Source of the DNA: Nereocystis luetkeana
Lineage: Eukaryota; Sar; Phaeophyceae; Laminariales; Laminariaceae
DNA length: 64,000 bases
Reading direction: 5' to 3'
NCBI GenBank assembly: GCA_031213475.1
Contig: JARUPZ010000005.1
Location: 2,883,732 to 2,947,731 of the forward strand
Shown here: one piece after another, positions 43,196-53,707 of the stretch
Numbering within the stretch: position 1 is the stretch's first letter
Layout of the letters: each line of letters starts with the position of its first letter
The notes under the pieces: model-generated
The model's database searches: none
Seen by the model: the letters and a program-made list of their open reading frames with translations, nothing else
Told to the model about the DNA's origin: nothing
Translations under genes and position numbers: made by a program

Positions 43196-43770
43196 CTTTC
43201 ACGCTCCCATGCGCGAAGCAGGTAAGGGGACTACTGGTGCGCATTCACGCGCGCAGCACGTACGAGTAAGGAGTCCGGTTTCACGCTTTCTCGCGCGAAA
43301 CTCGTATTCGTACGTACAACATTGTTTTCACGCTGTAAGCGCAAAATAAGTCACGCGACCATTTTTGTGCCATCACACACAAAACTTTGTTTTCAATGCT
43401 GCTTTGGAGGTGTAAGCGTGGAACACGTCACACAACTATTTCTGCTCATCACACGCGAAGCTAGTTTTCACACTGCTTCCACGCTGTAAAGTACGAAGAA
43501 CGTTACAAGACTGTTTCTACGCCATCACAAGCAAAGTTAGTTTCAAGCCAGTTTTCACGCCATCGAGCGCGAAGTACGGTAAAGCCACTTCTTCAAGTGC
43601 ATTGTTCAAGACCTACACGCGCTGTAATACACGCAGCCAGGTCTTTGACGAATCAGCTACTCAGCGTAGTATCGGGAGAACCACCTCCTGCCTATACGGG
43701 GCTTTCACGCCTCTACGGGGCATCAATTTCCAGCAACGGCTTTCACGCTCCAAGCGGGGGGCACGAATTT
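43196..43770 (+). repeat. Hairpin-forming TTTCACGC...GCGCGAA repeats
   Basis: TTTCACGC followed within 4-8 bp by GCGCGAA or a variant occurs near 43197, 43278, 43325 and 43552. Weaker forms lie near 43389, 43450, 43703 and 43739. Each pair can fold into a short stem-loop. Spacing is irregular (50-110 bp). Confidence 0.65.
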
Positions 43771-43929
43771 AGACTCGGAAATAATACTCGAACAATACTC
43801 CTGCGTGACGGGGTTTCGCTCATAGCGAAAGGGCGTCTACGCATGCGTGTACGAGTAGCAGTAGTGATCTGCTCACACTGCACAAAGCCAGGTCATCGAG
43901 TTCAAAATTGCTCTGCACGCATGAACTAG
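43597..43929 (+). CDS. gag-like fragment with CCHC zinc knuckle
   Basis: The frame overlaps the hairpin repeats and ends in CSHCTKPGHRVQNC, a perfect C-x2-C-x4-H-x4-C knuckle of the kind that binds RNA in Gag proteins, nine residues before the stop... the remaining tail is only a few residues. No recognisable capsid precedes it, so either the capsid is very diverged or only the nucleocapsid is kept. Confidence 0.6.
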   Translation: MHCSRPTRAVIHAARSLTNQLLSVVSGEPPPAYTGLSRLYGASISSNGFHAPSGGHEFRLGNNTRTILLRDGVSLIAKGRLRMRVRVAVVICSHCTKPGHRVQNCSARMN

Positions 43930-43948
43930 ATGAGGAAATTACTTTTCT

Positions 43949-44737
43949 TTGCACACAAGCACTCTTTGTGTAACCTGCACCGGACGAATCCACACGTCAA
44001 TAGTAGAAGTGCGTACATCGTTCAACACACAGCTGGGGAGCAAACATGGCACTAGCCATCACTTCAGCTACGGTCAACTAAACGGCCGATTCAACGTCGC
44101 AGACTACACGTCATCCACAGCGATGGAGGTACACCGCCCAGCTGCATCTACTCCATCAGCTTCTTCGACTACTGCTGTGACTACCACGACTACTTCGCGA
44201 TATAGGTCTACTACTCGTACGACCACTTCCGCTTCATATCTACGGCCTCTAGGTGGCATATCGGCGTCCTGTTCTTCGCAGCGACTTCGAGTTCAACATC
44301 ACTACATACGTACCTGCAGCATTGGCCCCTGGGATTTCTACTTCTACGACAGCCAGTTTCTGCGGCTTCTACAGCAGCAGCAGTACCTACATCATTTCTT
44401 CCTGTACTACAACATCAACACTACCCGGAGCAAACATCTGGCAGCATCAACGTGGTCTACGCAACGGACGAGGCAACGTCCCCATGATCGAACCAACGCC
44501 CGCTTTGTCTATCGACGGACGTACGGGGGGATCAGAGATCGAGACTTTCCGACGGCGACTTCTTCACAGCAAATATATTCCAATATTGCTTTTCAAAACG
44601 CACCACCACAGGACCTGACACCACGTCCAGGCGAGCCATCTCTTCATTATCATTGGAGCTATATGGACTATCACCAGCAGCATAACTTCACAACCATTTC
44701 TCCAAGCGACTTCGTTCTGCTCTCTTCTACTTCCTGA
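43949..44737 (+). CDS. Thr/Ser/Tyr-rich ORF of unknown function in LTR element
   Basis: 262 codons, in another frame than the knuckle. It is Thr/Ser rich at the start, then rich in Tyr, Gln and His. No protease (DTG/DSG), YxDD, or integrase triad is present. The length without stops inside an otherwise non-coding element is the only support. A composition effect of the CTA/CAA-rich DNA is possible. Confidence 0.3.
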   Translation: MHTSTLCVTCTGRIHTSIVEVRTSFNTQLGSKHGTSHHFSYGQLNGRFNVADYTSSTAMEVHRPAASTPSASSTTAVTTTTTSRYRSTTRTTTSASYLRPLGGISASCSSQRLRVQHHYIRTCSIGPWDFYFYDSQFLRLLQQQQYLHHFFLYYNINTTRSKHLAASTWSTQRTRQRPHDRTNARFVYRRTYGGIRDRDFPTATSSQQIYSNIAFQNAPPQDLTPRPGEPSLHYHWSYMDYHQQHNFTTISPSDFVLLSSTS

Positions 44738-45272
44738 ACATGAAGATCATCACGAGCAGCAACACCAACTACGACGCAGCAATACGCCACGAAGCAGAAG
44801 AGCCTCCAGCAATACGCGCCAGGTTATTTCTTACTGTTTTTCTGTTTTGTTTCTGTGGGGAAGGTTTACGTTTGCATAGCTTTACTTGGAGTACGTATCA
44901 TACATACAAGCTCAAAACATGCTGAGTGTACTAAACAATCCAGTACGTTTACGTCTACAGTTTTCTACTTTTCTGCTTTAGGCATCCGTTCAGGGGGCGC
45001 GTTGGACACAGCAGACGGGTTGAAACTTTATTTTCTAGGGTATACATCGCTGGTAAATAATCACACCACGATTTGTTTCATTCCTTGATTTTCGCCTACA
45101 CTAGGTACTACTCTGTAGTCATACGAGTTAAATACGAGAAATACGTACACACGTATATACTGGACAACACGTCCCAGTTTTCTCAATATCTCGTACTATT
45201 ATGCAGTATGATTTTCTGAGTATCTGGTTTCTACACCGTAAGCGTAAGCTACTGACTGACATCACGGGGGCG

Positions 45273-45865
45273 TGTCAGCATATGGACGTTGACATCCATA
45301 TCTATTGTGATGTGCAGTCACTTCACACGAGCTTACTAAGAGTATCTTATGATAGATGCGGAGAAATACGATATGCGGCGAAACTTGAGTTTGTTCTTTC
45401 TTGCCGACGCACTGTATTCAACTTATATCTATCATACTGATCGTAACGCAGGGTAGCTAGTCTACCACAATAGGTAGCAGGTAACGTTCTAGTACGCCAC
45501 ATAGAACGTTGCAGGGACATTGCTAGGAACGGTTCACGGAACCTTGACGGGCTGCTGTAGAATAAACCTGCCCGTAGCATGGGCATTGTCTCGTGATCAG
45601 GTGATGGCATGCCCCACCTTGCTCACTCCTCTCTTCCATTTCCTTTCGATTCTTCTCCTTTCCTCTTCTCCTCTTGATCTCTGAGATCAAGATTCCTTCT
45701 ATAATGGCCAATTAAGCGCCAATTTCAAACCATCTTCTTTCTTCATCACAAGTGATCTTCACAGACACTTCGGTGCCGCCTCTGCATCTCTTCTCATAGA
45801 AGACAGAGCCTCAACATGCATTATTCCTTCAGGTCATGACCCTCGAGGTTGTGAGCCTTCCTTCA
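45273..45865 (+). repeat. 3' LTR
   Basis: Begins TGTCAGCATATGGACGTTGA and ends GAGCCTTCCTTCA, followed by CCATA. A short G-rich tract (ACGGGGGCG) just before it may be the polypurine tract. Confidence 0.93.
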
Positions 45866-47510
45866 CCATACATATAACTGAAAGATTTTAACTGGTGAAC
45901 ACCTGGTACTAATGCATTGTGTCTCCCTACCGTGCATTGTTGAATGTAAGTATTGTATTAGTTGATGCCTCCTGCGCCGGCCCGCGTTCCCGCCCCTACT
46001 TTATTGTTCCGTTGCAATATCTCCGTAGCTGACTACTGGTGAGGTGCAGACTTTCCCGCCCAAACAACCTTGCTGCTAGAGAGGTGGCCGTCAGAGGGCT
46101 GAGGGAAAAAGGTAAGCAGGGCCTAGTTTTTTGCAGTGGCAATCATGGGGAACAGATGCCCGGCGTTAAGTTATAGCTCTTGGGAGACTTTCGGATCTGC
46201 GACCCCAATATGTGTCCGTGGTTCCATTATTTTGCACCCTCCGATACGCTCGTCATTTCACTCACATAATTACTGTGCATACTCAAAACAACACCGGATG
46301 ATATTGGAGTTTAAATCCAGATGATATGCGATATCGCAGGTGCGGCATTGGGGGATCCACCATCCCATACCTTACATCATCACTGATACCCAACATCAAG
46401 CAGTGCTCAATACCCGGTATCATCCGAGGGTATTGGTTATCAAACCCAGGTGATATCCATAGCACTTATTTGCATGGTGCTGAAGATCCCTCATTCCTTT
46501 CTATATCTCAACATCGCGTACAATATTACATCCCCCGATGATATTGAATGGCTGAACCAGATGATATCCAACGTCAGTTTTTGTGTAATTGTGTTCGGAG
46601 CTTGTACAGTTGTACATCCTAGATTCCAGTACGATACCCAACAAAACATTATCCTATATTCCAGTACGAAACCCAACAAAACATTATTATCGCGTACTGT
46701 TATTACGAGGTAGCGTTCCCGCAAGGCGTTAGAGTTACCCACATGGCGATCGGGTTTCCGCGAGTCGCAAGGCGTTTGTGAATCCCGCCGGGCGTCATGG
46801 AATCTCGCCAGCCAAGTAGGGTGCCCGAAGGCCGAACATTACCCCTCTAACTCGCATGATATCGAGTACACCTCCTCTAAGTCGCAACAGGGCTGATCAA
46901 GGATACCAGAGGCCGATACAAAAACATCATCGGGTACAAGCCGATTCGGCACCATAACGGAGATAGTCTGGAGGCAACTACAGGACACCATCTTCGTCGG
47001 CTACTTCAGATTCATCGGCTCGATCAACTACACGAGTACATCAGACATGCATTTTCGCCTTGCATCGATCGCAATCATCCGACCAAGGGGAGGCGAGACA
47101 TCTACCCCGGACATGTGCTCCTTCGACTTACGTACGGTCTACCATACTGTCTTGTGGACCAAGCTACGGCTCGCGCCTGCGTTGACTTGCATATAACGCC
47201 ACCGTATAACACCGTGCTAAACCGACCGTCTTTGTGGTGCGTGTGCATGTAGGGGGTTTGAGGCGCAAACCAAGTTGTATTCGGGATCGCTGGGTCTATG
47301 ATGCACGGTAAACAAACACAAGGCGCAGTAACCACGGAAACGCTGAGAGGAGAGAAGCGCTCCATACCTGTGGCGTTGAAGCACAGTCAAGAATATTCTT
47401 GAAGGATGAAGTGAACTAGCACACACCACACAAAATAAAGCAAGATTACATATCGCCTAGAGCTTAGTCATCCACGACAATCTCTCGGTTTTGTCAAGGA
47501 AGAACGTTTA
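45866..47510. other. Intergenic with ATGATAT-rich patch
   Basis: Between 46298 and 46570 GATGATAT or GTGATATC occurs five times. At 46622-46683 a CCAGTACGA-ACCCAACAAAACATTAT block is tandemly repeated (period about 38). No gene supported. Confidence 0.45.
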
Positions 47511-47519
47511 GGGCTGACT

Positions 47520-47600
47520 CCTGCCTCGGCAGGGGTTTGAACGTTTGGGCTCAATATTGTCTGGCCGGTTGAGCTTATCAAGTGAGCAACTATCGGTTAG
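47520..47600 (-). other. tRNA-like segment, degenerate
   Basis: On the minus strand TTGCTCACTTGATAAGC resembles a D-arm with A box, and GTTCAAACCCC about 45 bp later resembles a B box. Stems do not all pair, so it is more likely a SINE head or tRNA relic than a working tRNA. Confidence 0.35.
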
Positions 47601-47832
47601 CATATACAGGTTATCTTTAGCATTTTTTGTTTCAGGACTAGCACATAGAAACGTTGGTCGGGTTGGGTGGACAAACTTCTTTGAAGTCACGTTTTGGGTA
47701 CGATGTTGAGCTACTCGTGTGAGGAGCTCAAAAAAGAATAAGGCACAGCACCCCCCGTAACATAGATGGCTCGGCGGGGCAATGGCGTGACGTCGCCCTG
47801 GTGATCTGTGAACGGACGATCTGCACCCAAAA

Positions 47833-48180
47833 TCAATCCACCAAATCAATCGTATCTATTATGAGAGGTAACCTTTCTGCGGCGAACCAGCGGTGGTAGA
47901 AACGACCCGCGCGCGCCGTGTCAATGCAGTGTTGCTTCTGACAAAGGGCGGACCGATCTTGAACATGTTGCCGCACGTACAAATGTGCCGATCCTATACT
48001 CAGCCCAAAGTGGTGAATAGCGTCCGGCATGTCCCTCGTGCTCCCTTGGACCAGAGCACCAGCAATAGTTACGACAAAGCCTTCACCAGAAACCACAATA
48101 TTGCGGCCCCGCCGGTGACCCAGGCGCGCATCAAATCTGAAAAGCACCCTCGCGATACGATTCATCAATAGGCCCGCACA
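47833..48180 (-). other. Possible exon or transposon fragment, unrecognised
   Basis: A 111-codon frame with balanced composition (GFVVTIAGALVQG, MPDAIHHFGLSIGSAHLY). An acceptor-like CACAG precedes it at about 48215. I do not recognise a family. Confidence 0.2.
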
Positions 48181-49069
48181 CCAGAGTTAGCACCCTTCCA
48201 ATCCTGTGACAGAGATTGGTTGCCGTCCACCACAACGGCGACTCTTCCCGACGATGGCATGCGCACCAAATCAACCTACGTAGCATGTACACGCAAAATG
48301 TGAACAGTTACCGTGTGGCTATCGACGTTCCAAGCGTGACTGAATGAGCCTGCTGCAACTGAACATTGCACGCGTGGGCATCTGTCGATACCGACAAACA
48401 AGCGCTGCTACAAACAGAGGCGTTGCTGCTTCGTAAAAGCCGGGTATCTGCGTAGGCGTATCCGTAGAAGACTCCGCACTAGGTGGTTGCGGGCTCGAGT
48501 GACGCCGGGGAAGGGGAAGGCCTACCGTGTCGCGCGAGCGATACGATAACACCGCCCCTAGGATGGCTTTCCGAGCCTATTCTATCGCAAACAGGAGATG
48601 GACACACCCAGAAAAAACAACGGGTTTGGAATGATCGCGGAGACAAAAAAAGACACCTTGCTCGGCGTTTCTACTCTCCCCGTCGTATCAGACCTTCCGA
48701 GAGGGTGTGCTCTCTTGCGTGTTGTGCCGTAAATATGATCAGGCACTCGACCTAGGGATCTCTACACCCCACACAAGAGCTGATAGTAGTCACGACGACA
48801 ACGAGAAACAATGGGCGCTCCAGCCGATGCCCAGTTCCACGGGCTAGGGTCATAGTGAATATTGTAATGGTGAAACCACGATTATGGTTGATTCTCGACG
48901 GAGGAGAGGACCGTGAATCAAATGGTTTCGGCGCCGAGAAAAACTCCTCCGTGGCCACATCACAAAACAAACCAATTCATTCGACGCTGTCATCCGACGC
49001 AAGGAACTCTGCTAAATTATAAGATGGTTCTGGTAGGATGTAGCTCACCTTTCCTATAATTGGCACAAC
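48181..49069. other. Intergenic, no supported gene
   Basis: Only short overlapping frames on both strands. Confidence 0.35.
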
Positions 49070-49200
49070 ACTTCACGCTTCTCTTCGCGCTTGGTGTAAG
49101 CAACCAATGTCTGCCTGGTCGGCGAACACAAGACGTGCTCCGTCCCGGCATTTTCAGAGGTGCGAGGGTCTATGGTCATACGACTACGGCCATGCATGAC
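49070..49200 (-). repeat. Dispersed repeat, shared with 59329-59455
   Basis: Reverse complement of ATGCATGGCCGTAGTCGTAT, followed by GACCATAGACCCTCG, TGCCGGGACG and ACCAAGCGCGAAG in the same order as near 59329. Family unknown. Confidence 0.75.
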
Positions 49201-50739
49201 ATGACTATACTGCTCTTTGTACTGCGGCATGTGGCTCTGACACCCATATCATATTATGCATAAGAATATTTGAAGGAGAGCGATGTCAATAGGCGACGCG
49301 CGATGATTCGGCACCTCCAACGGTTGGTTTTCCTGCCAGTTCGAAACGCTGCGTTCGGCTTCTCCGTGATTTGTGAACCACGAAATGGATACCACATACA
49401 CTACTTTCATTTTGAGCTGCACTCGTTGGGGCTGTCGATGTATCTTGGCAGAGTTGATACAATATATACGCGGGGGCAAGCCCCGTCAATGTACGAGGCA
49501 CACCATACACAATCGGGGCAACCCCCTTCGTCCTCCGTCGCGTCAGCCAGTCTTACGAGAGGCGGCGCTTCAGGATGCGTTGGAGCCTCAACATACGCGG
49601 GCGGTAGGCTTCTCGGAAGGGGAGTAACACCTGACAAAAGCGATGCACGGCATGGAGGTTTCGGGGGCAGATATTTGGACGAGAGGGCCGAAGATTGGGG
49701 GCGCCGAGCCACAACTACTTCCTCAATAGTGGGGCCGTTAACAAACGACTGAATGACCTCAAAAACGTATCTCGTTAACCACTGCCAACTACAGCAGGAC
49801 TTTGTAAAAGCGTAACACTGACCCTTACCCAACACTGCATAGGCGAAACAAAACGGTATGCTAAAAAATATGTGACGTTTGTATTTTGACTCGCTCTCGC
49901 CGAAATGTCCGCTACGACTCAAAAACACCACTATTTTTACACTAAATACGAAATCACGTCATTGCTCCCAATCAAGTTCAAACTCTATAATATTACTACT
50001 TTCATTGCCCGATTCGCCACCCATCGAAATCAAATTTCATAAGTCGACGCTTATATTCAACAGGAGTTACATGAAGAAATATAATTTCTGCGATGCCCCG
50101 CTCAATTTTGCAATTTTTAATCTGAAATGTTAACCTCGTATCTGCACAGCACTTGTGCACACAATCGGAAAGCCTTCTATGACATTATTTCCACACGAGT
50201 TTCATGGTCGCTTCAAAGGGCATCCGAAAAACAACATACCATACCAACACCTACGCCACAACGTTCCGACTCGTCAAACATCTTCGTCAGCTCTTCTCTA
50301 CGAATTCGATTGTTCGGTAGCTTCTAATTCCGTTCGTTTCAGGGGGCCGGTATCTTGTGTGGACACGAGAAGTACGGAAGAGTATGTATGGTCGTTGGTA
50401 CCGTGAGTTCGTTTCAATAATAATGATATATATACCAGGTATACACTGAACGTATTCGAATCAGGCGTCAGCTTCGTTGCAGGGAAACGAGCCTAGAGCA
50501 AGTGCCAAAACTGGATTAGATAAGAACCAAGGACTTCGTAACCACCGCGCTACACTAGATGCACACGGCTAGGCCTGGCGCTGGGCCAGTCAAAACACTG
50601 CCAATTAGATCGATTAACCATGCTCCGCTCAATTCTAAGTATTCGAATGTGTGGCGTTTTGATACGGTGTTGAGAGCTCATCAATAAAGAAATTGAAAGC
50701 CTGCCGTTCTGATCGGTTGTTTTTGTCGGAGATGTACTA
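49201..50739. other. Intergenic, with one tRNA-like patch
   Basis: Frames of 160-174 codons overlap each other on both strands at 49270-49930 and have no recognisable domain. On the minus strand at about 50575-50525, TAGTGTAGCGCGGTGGTTA resembles a tRNA D-arm. Confidence 0.3.
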
Positions 50740-50844
50740 TTACGGGGGGCCATAGTTAACAGGACCAAATATTGTGAGTAAAAAGGGTTAAACATATAGG
50801 TTTTTATGTGCACCATAGGTCCTGTTAACTATGGTCCCCCGTAA
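50740..50844. mobile_element. TA-flanked MITE, family 1, copy 3
   Basis: The best preserved copy. Inverted repeats TTACGGGGGGCCATAGTTAA and its near-complement extend about 27 bp and are flanked by TA. The interior is inverted relative to copies 1 and 2. Confidence 0.9.
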
Positions 50845-50963
50845 TACCAATATTTCGATAGGAAAAATGCAAAGGCAATGAAGGGCGCCCAGCACAAGAA
50901 TCTATGGCTAACACGACGTTTGTTTTTCGTGTTTTATCCTTTTTGGGTGGGGGTAAGTTTTAA

Positions 50964-51065
50964 TTGCGGGGGACCATACAAAATAGAACCTGCGGTAGAC
51001 ATAAAAAACTCTACATTTACCTATTGTTACTCACAATATTTGGCCCTATTTATTATGGCCCGTAA
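50964..51065. mobile_element. TA-flanked MITE, family 1, copy 4
   Basis: Decayed ends (TTGCGGGGG and GGCCCGTAA) with an interior matching copies 1 and 2, 120 bp from copy 3. Confidence 0.75.
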
Positions 51066-52959
51066 TAGGCAACCATCGCCTTTCCAACAATCCCAAACTG
51101 CGCCAAATATAAAACGTTTGCCATAATACTTCCCGGATTAAGTTTTATGGTTGTTCCACATTCTGAGGAGGAGGGGGGTGGAGGGGGGGGAGGGGGCAAC
51201 ATCAGCGGGGTAGGGGCACAAGGTGATACTTGAACGGGCTCAAGCTGGAATATGCCTCAGCAGCCGGCGGCTGTAGCCGAAGAGGAAGTGGTCGAAGGAG
51301 TAGTCAAGGGACTGCAACAAACTGTATTAACTTTTAAGTCCATGCCATCCATACTGCCCCGGGATTCTCCGCACACGAAGCGGTTGTGGTGTTGGTGATT
51401 CTGCATGGGGACAGACGATGAATTTCGTCGTCGACGTAGTCCGAAGAGGCATGACATTCATCAATTCTGGTGGTTGGTTTATGTCAAACGTGTCAAGTAT
51501 ACTATCGAGTTAGTACACATCTATTGACTCTGAGTCGCGTTTAGTAGCTCGGTTGACAATAGGACAGGCACAGCAGATGCAACTTCAGCAATATTTACAT
51601 TGACTTGCATTGATTGGGATTGAATATGAAATCGCACAAACTTCTGGAACGCTCTAACTTTGGTTGTATAAAATACCGACAGCTATTGATGTTGATTTTC
51701 TACATGGCCCAGACGCAACAACCTCGTCTACGGACCGGTTCCCCCTGGCACTGGCCATAGAGAATGGCATGGCATACCGTTGTCACAGAGTATCATACAC
51801 GAAGAGTATTGCACTCTTTGAACACACTGAGCACACACTGTAAATTTGCCCAAAGCAATTCACAAGTGTCACAATCGACATGTGCCGATCGATTGGAATC
51901 ACGTACTTGTATGTCGCATAGTTGTATCAAACGAAGCACAGGAACTTGGGCAAGGAACCAACGTTCAAAACTTTCGCCTAAGCGAATCATAAAACAAAAG
52001 TACTTTTCAGAAAAAAAGGGGGGCGTTTTTTTTCCCCCTGCCCGCTCGGGGGTGGGGGGCTATACCGTCGGGCCTCTCGGAGACGGAGAGAGCAGTGCCG
52101 GCGAACGGTAACGGCTTCGCTGGGGAGGGTTTTACTGCGCACTCCCCCCGTCTCGTCTCCTCAAAATGTCGGCGCAAAACGACCAGCGTTTTGTCCACCA
52201 CCATGCCAAGGGCGAGGAAGCGATTGATCGACGCGAGCGCTAACCGTCGACTCGTGTCATAGAAAGGGGGAGAAAACTACGTTTCTGGGGGTCTTCACCT
52301 TAGAAGCTTCAACAACCCCTTGTTAGAGAACCGGTACGGAAGCTGAGCCTGATGCACATTTTCCTCGCTTACCGTACCATGGTAACCAGTTTTTTCACGA
52401 GAATCCCTACAACTTGTAAGACACATCGACCAGGTACAGAGAAGGGTTCCAGTAAAATTTTGGCACTTTCTTCTGTTCAGGAGTCACTCCAGTCATTAAT
52501 ACTGTTTTGATAAAAAACAATGCGCTATCCCTATCTATCGTGACGAGAGTCCGCGCTTCTAACGAATGCGGCGCAATTATTGGGTTGAATGCTGAGGCCT
52601 GGCAAAAACTACGAGACGCGTACATTATACAACTCTCGAATGCGTGTATCCTCCCGGAACTGCCCTTCAACACGGCAGGGGATTGAGCCAGCACGATCGG
52701 ACGTTAGACGGCCTAGTCCTCATTTCGGCGGCAAGGGAGGGCTAGAGCGTTACCTTTCTTTGCAAAGTTTGCACTTTCGAGAGTTTAGCTGTCGCTGCTG
52801 CCTTCGACTTGCTCTCCTGTAGACGTGGTCCCCCCGACCGCAGGTGCTTTCGGCGCCTCGTCGGCACCAAGCGTCTCGCTTGGTCGGTGGCCATAGAGGA
52901 AACTCGTCACACCAACGGCTATCGCGATCGAAAGCAGACCCCTCCCCGACATAGACGCA
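51066..52959. other. Intergenic, no supported gene
   Basis: Contains a G-rich patch at 51165-51215 and C/G-rich inverted patches near 52020-52170. No gene supported. Confidence 0.35.
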
Positions 52960-53707
52960 AATGGTGAGCACTAGGCCCCAGAGTTCCTCTCTGGGCCCGC
53001 TCGTGTTGGAAGCAGAGCTCAAGCCGTCCTCGGTTGAGCTCGACAAAGAATGGAAACGCGTTGCGCACAAGGAACGACCGCGTTTCGAGCGTCGTGGGGG
53101 TGATATAGCAAAATGAAAACACCACTATTTTGATGGGCTGGACTATACTGTATTATGGGACGACGAAAAAACGCCGCAGCGGGTTTGGGCCGTGCTCTTC
53201 CACACGACCGATAAAACTATTCACACATTGGGCTGCTCCAATGAATATAGAGGCCTGACAGCCAGCAGCGCCGACGAATGTATACTGTTGCCAAGGGAAA
53301 TGGATTGTGATGTGAAAGGCTGGAGTGTACAACGCATGGTATGGGGTGACGATACCAGCTGTCTATATCTTACAACGGATCGATGGGCCATGTCGGCATT
53401 TCTTAACGTCATGTGCCTCGTTTCCCAGAGCGATCTGCAGCGGAGCGCATCGAAGAACTATGGTTCTACAAGGCGGCGTGCCTCTACAATACGGCAGAGG
53501 GGAAACGTTTGGTCCCAACGATTTCTGACTGACGAGGCTCATCACCTGTCAAAAATGAAACACTTGAAAACCCCATCATTGTATTGCCCTATGTATACCC
53601 CTTTCATTCGGGTGTTTATGCCTTGTTCGTCTATTTGTGCACACGATGATGTTTTTAAAGTCGGTGTTCGGGGCATAGAAACCTCCGTACGCCCGCTGCT
53701 ACCATAA
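52960..53707 (+). CDS. Hypothetical two-part coding region
   Basis: Not recognised. ATG at 52960 opens 51 codons with protein-like composition (VLEAELKPSSVELDKEWKRV). A second frame runs from about 53117 to 53707, about 195 codons, with DGLDYTVLWDDEKTPQRVW and GWSVQRMVWGDDTSCLYLTT. The two are in different frames, so a small intron, an indel or chance could apply. Composition is good to about 53420 and poorer afterwards. No domain is visible. Confidence 0.28.

Larger units (their letters stand above)
42371..45865 (+). mobile_element. Non-autonomous LTR retrotransposon, 3.5 kb
   Basis: Two 593-bp LTRs, each TG to CA, with about six differences, flanked by a perfect 5-bp duplication CCATA (42366-42370 and 45866-45870). 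The internal 2.3 kb holds a primer-binding-like site, a set of hairpin-forming repeats, one CCHC zinc knuckle and Thr/Ser/Tyr-rich open frames, but no protease, polymerase or integrase motif. It therefore depends on enzymes from elsewhere (a LARD/TRIM-like element). High LTR identity indicates recent insertion. Confidence 0.92.
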
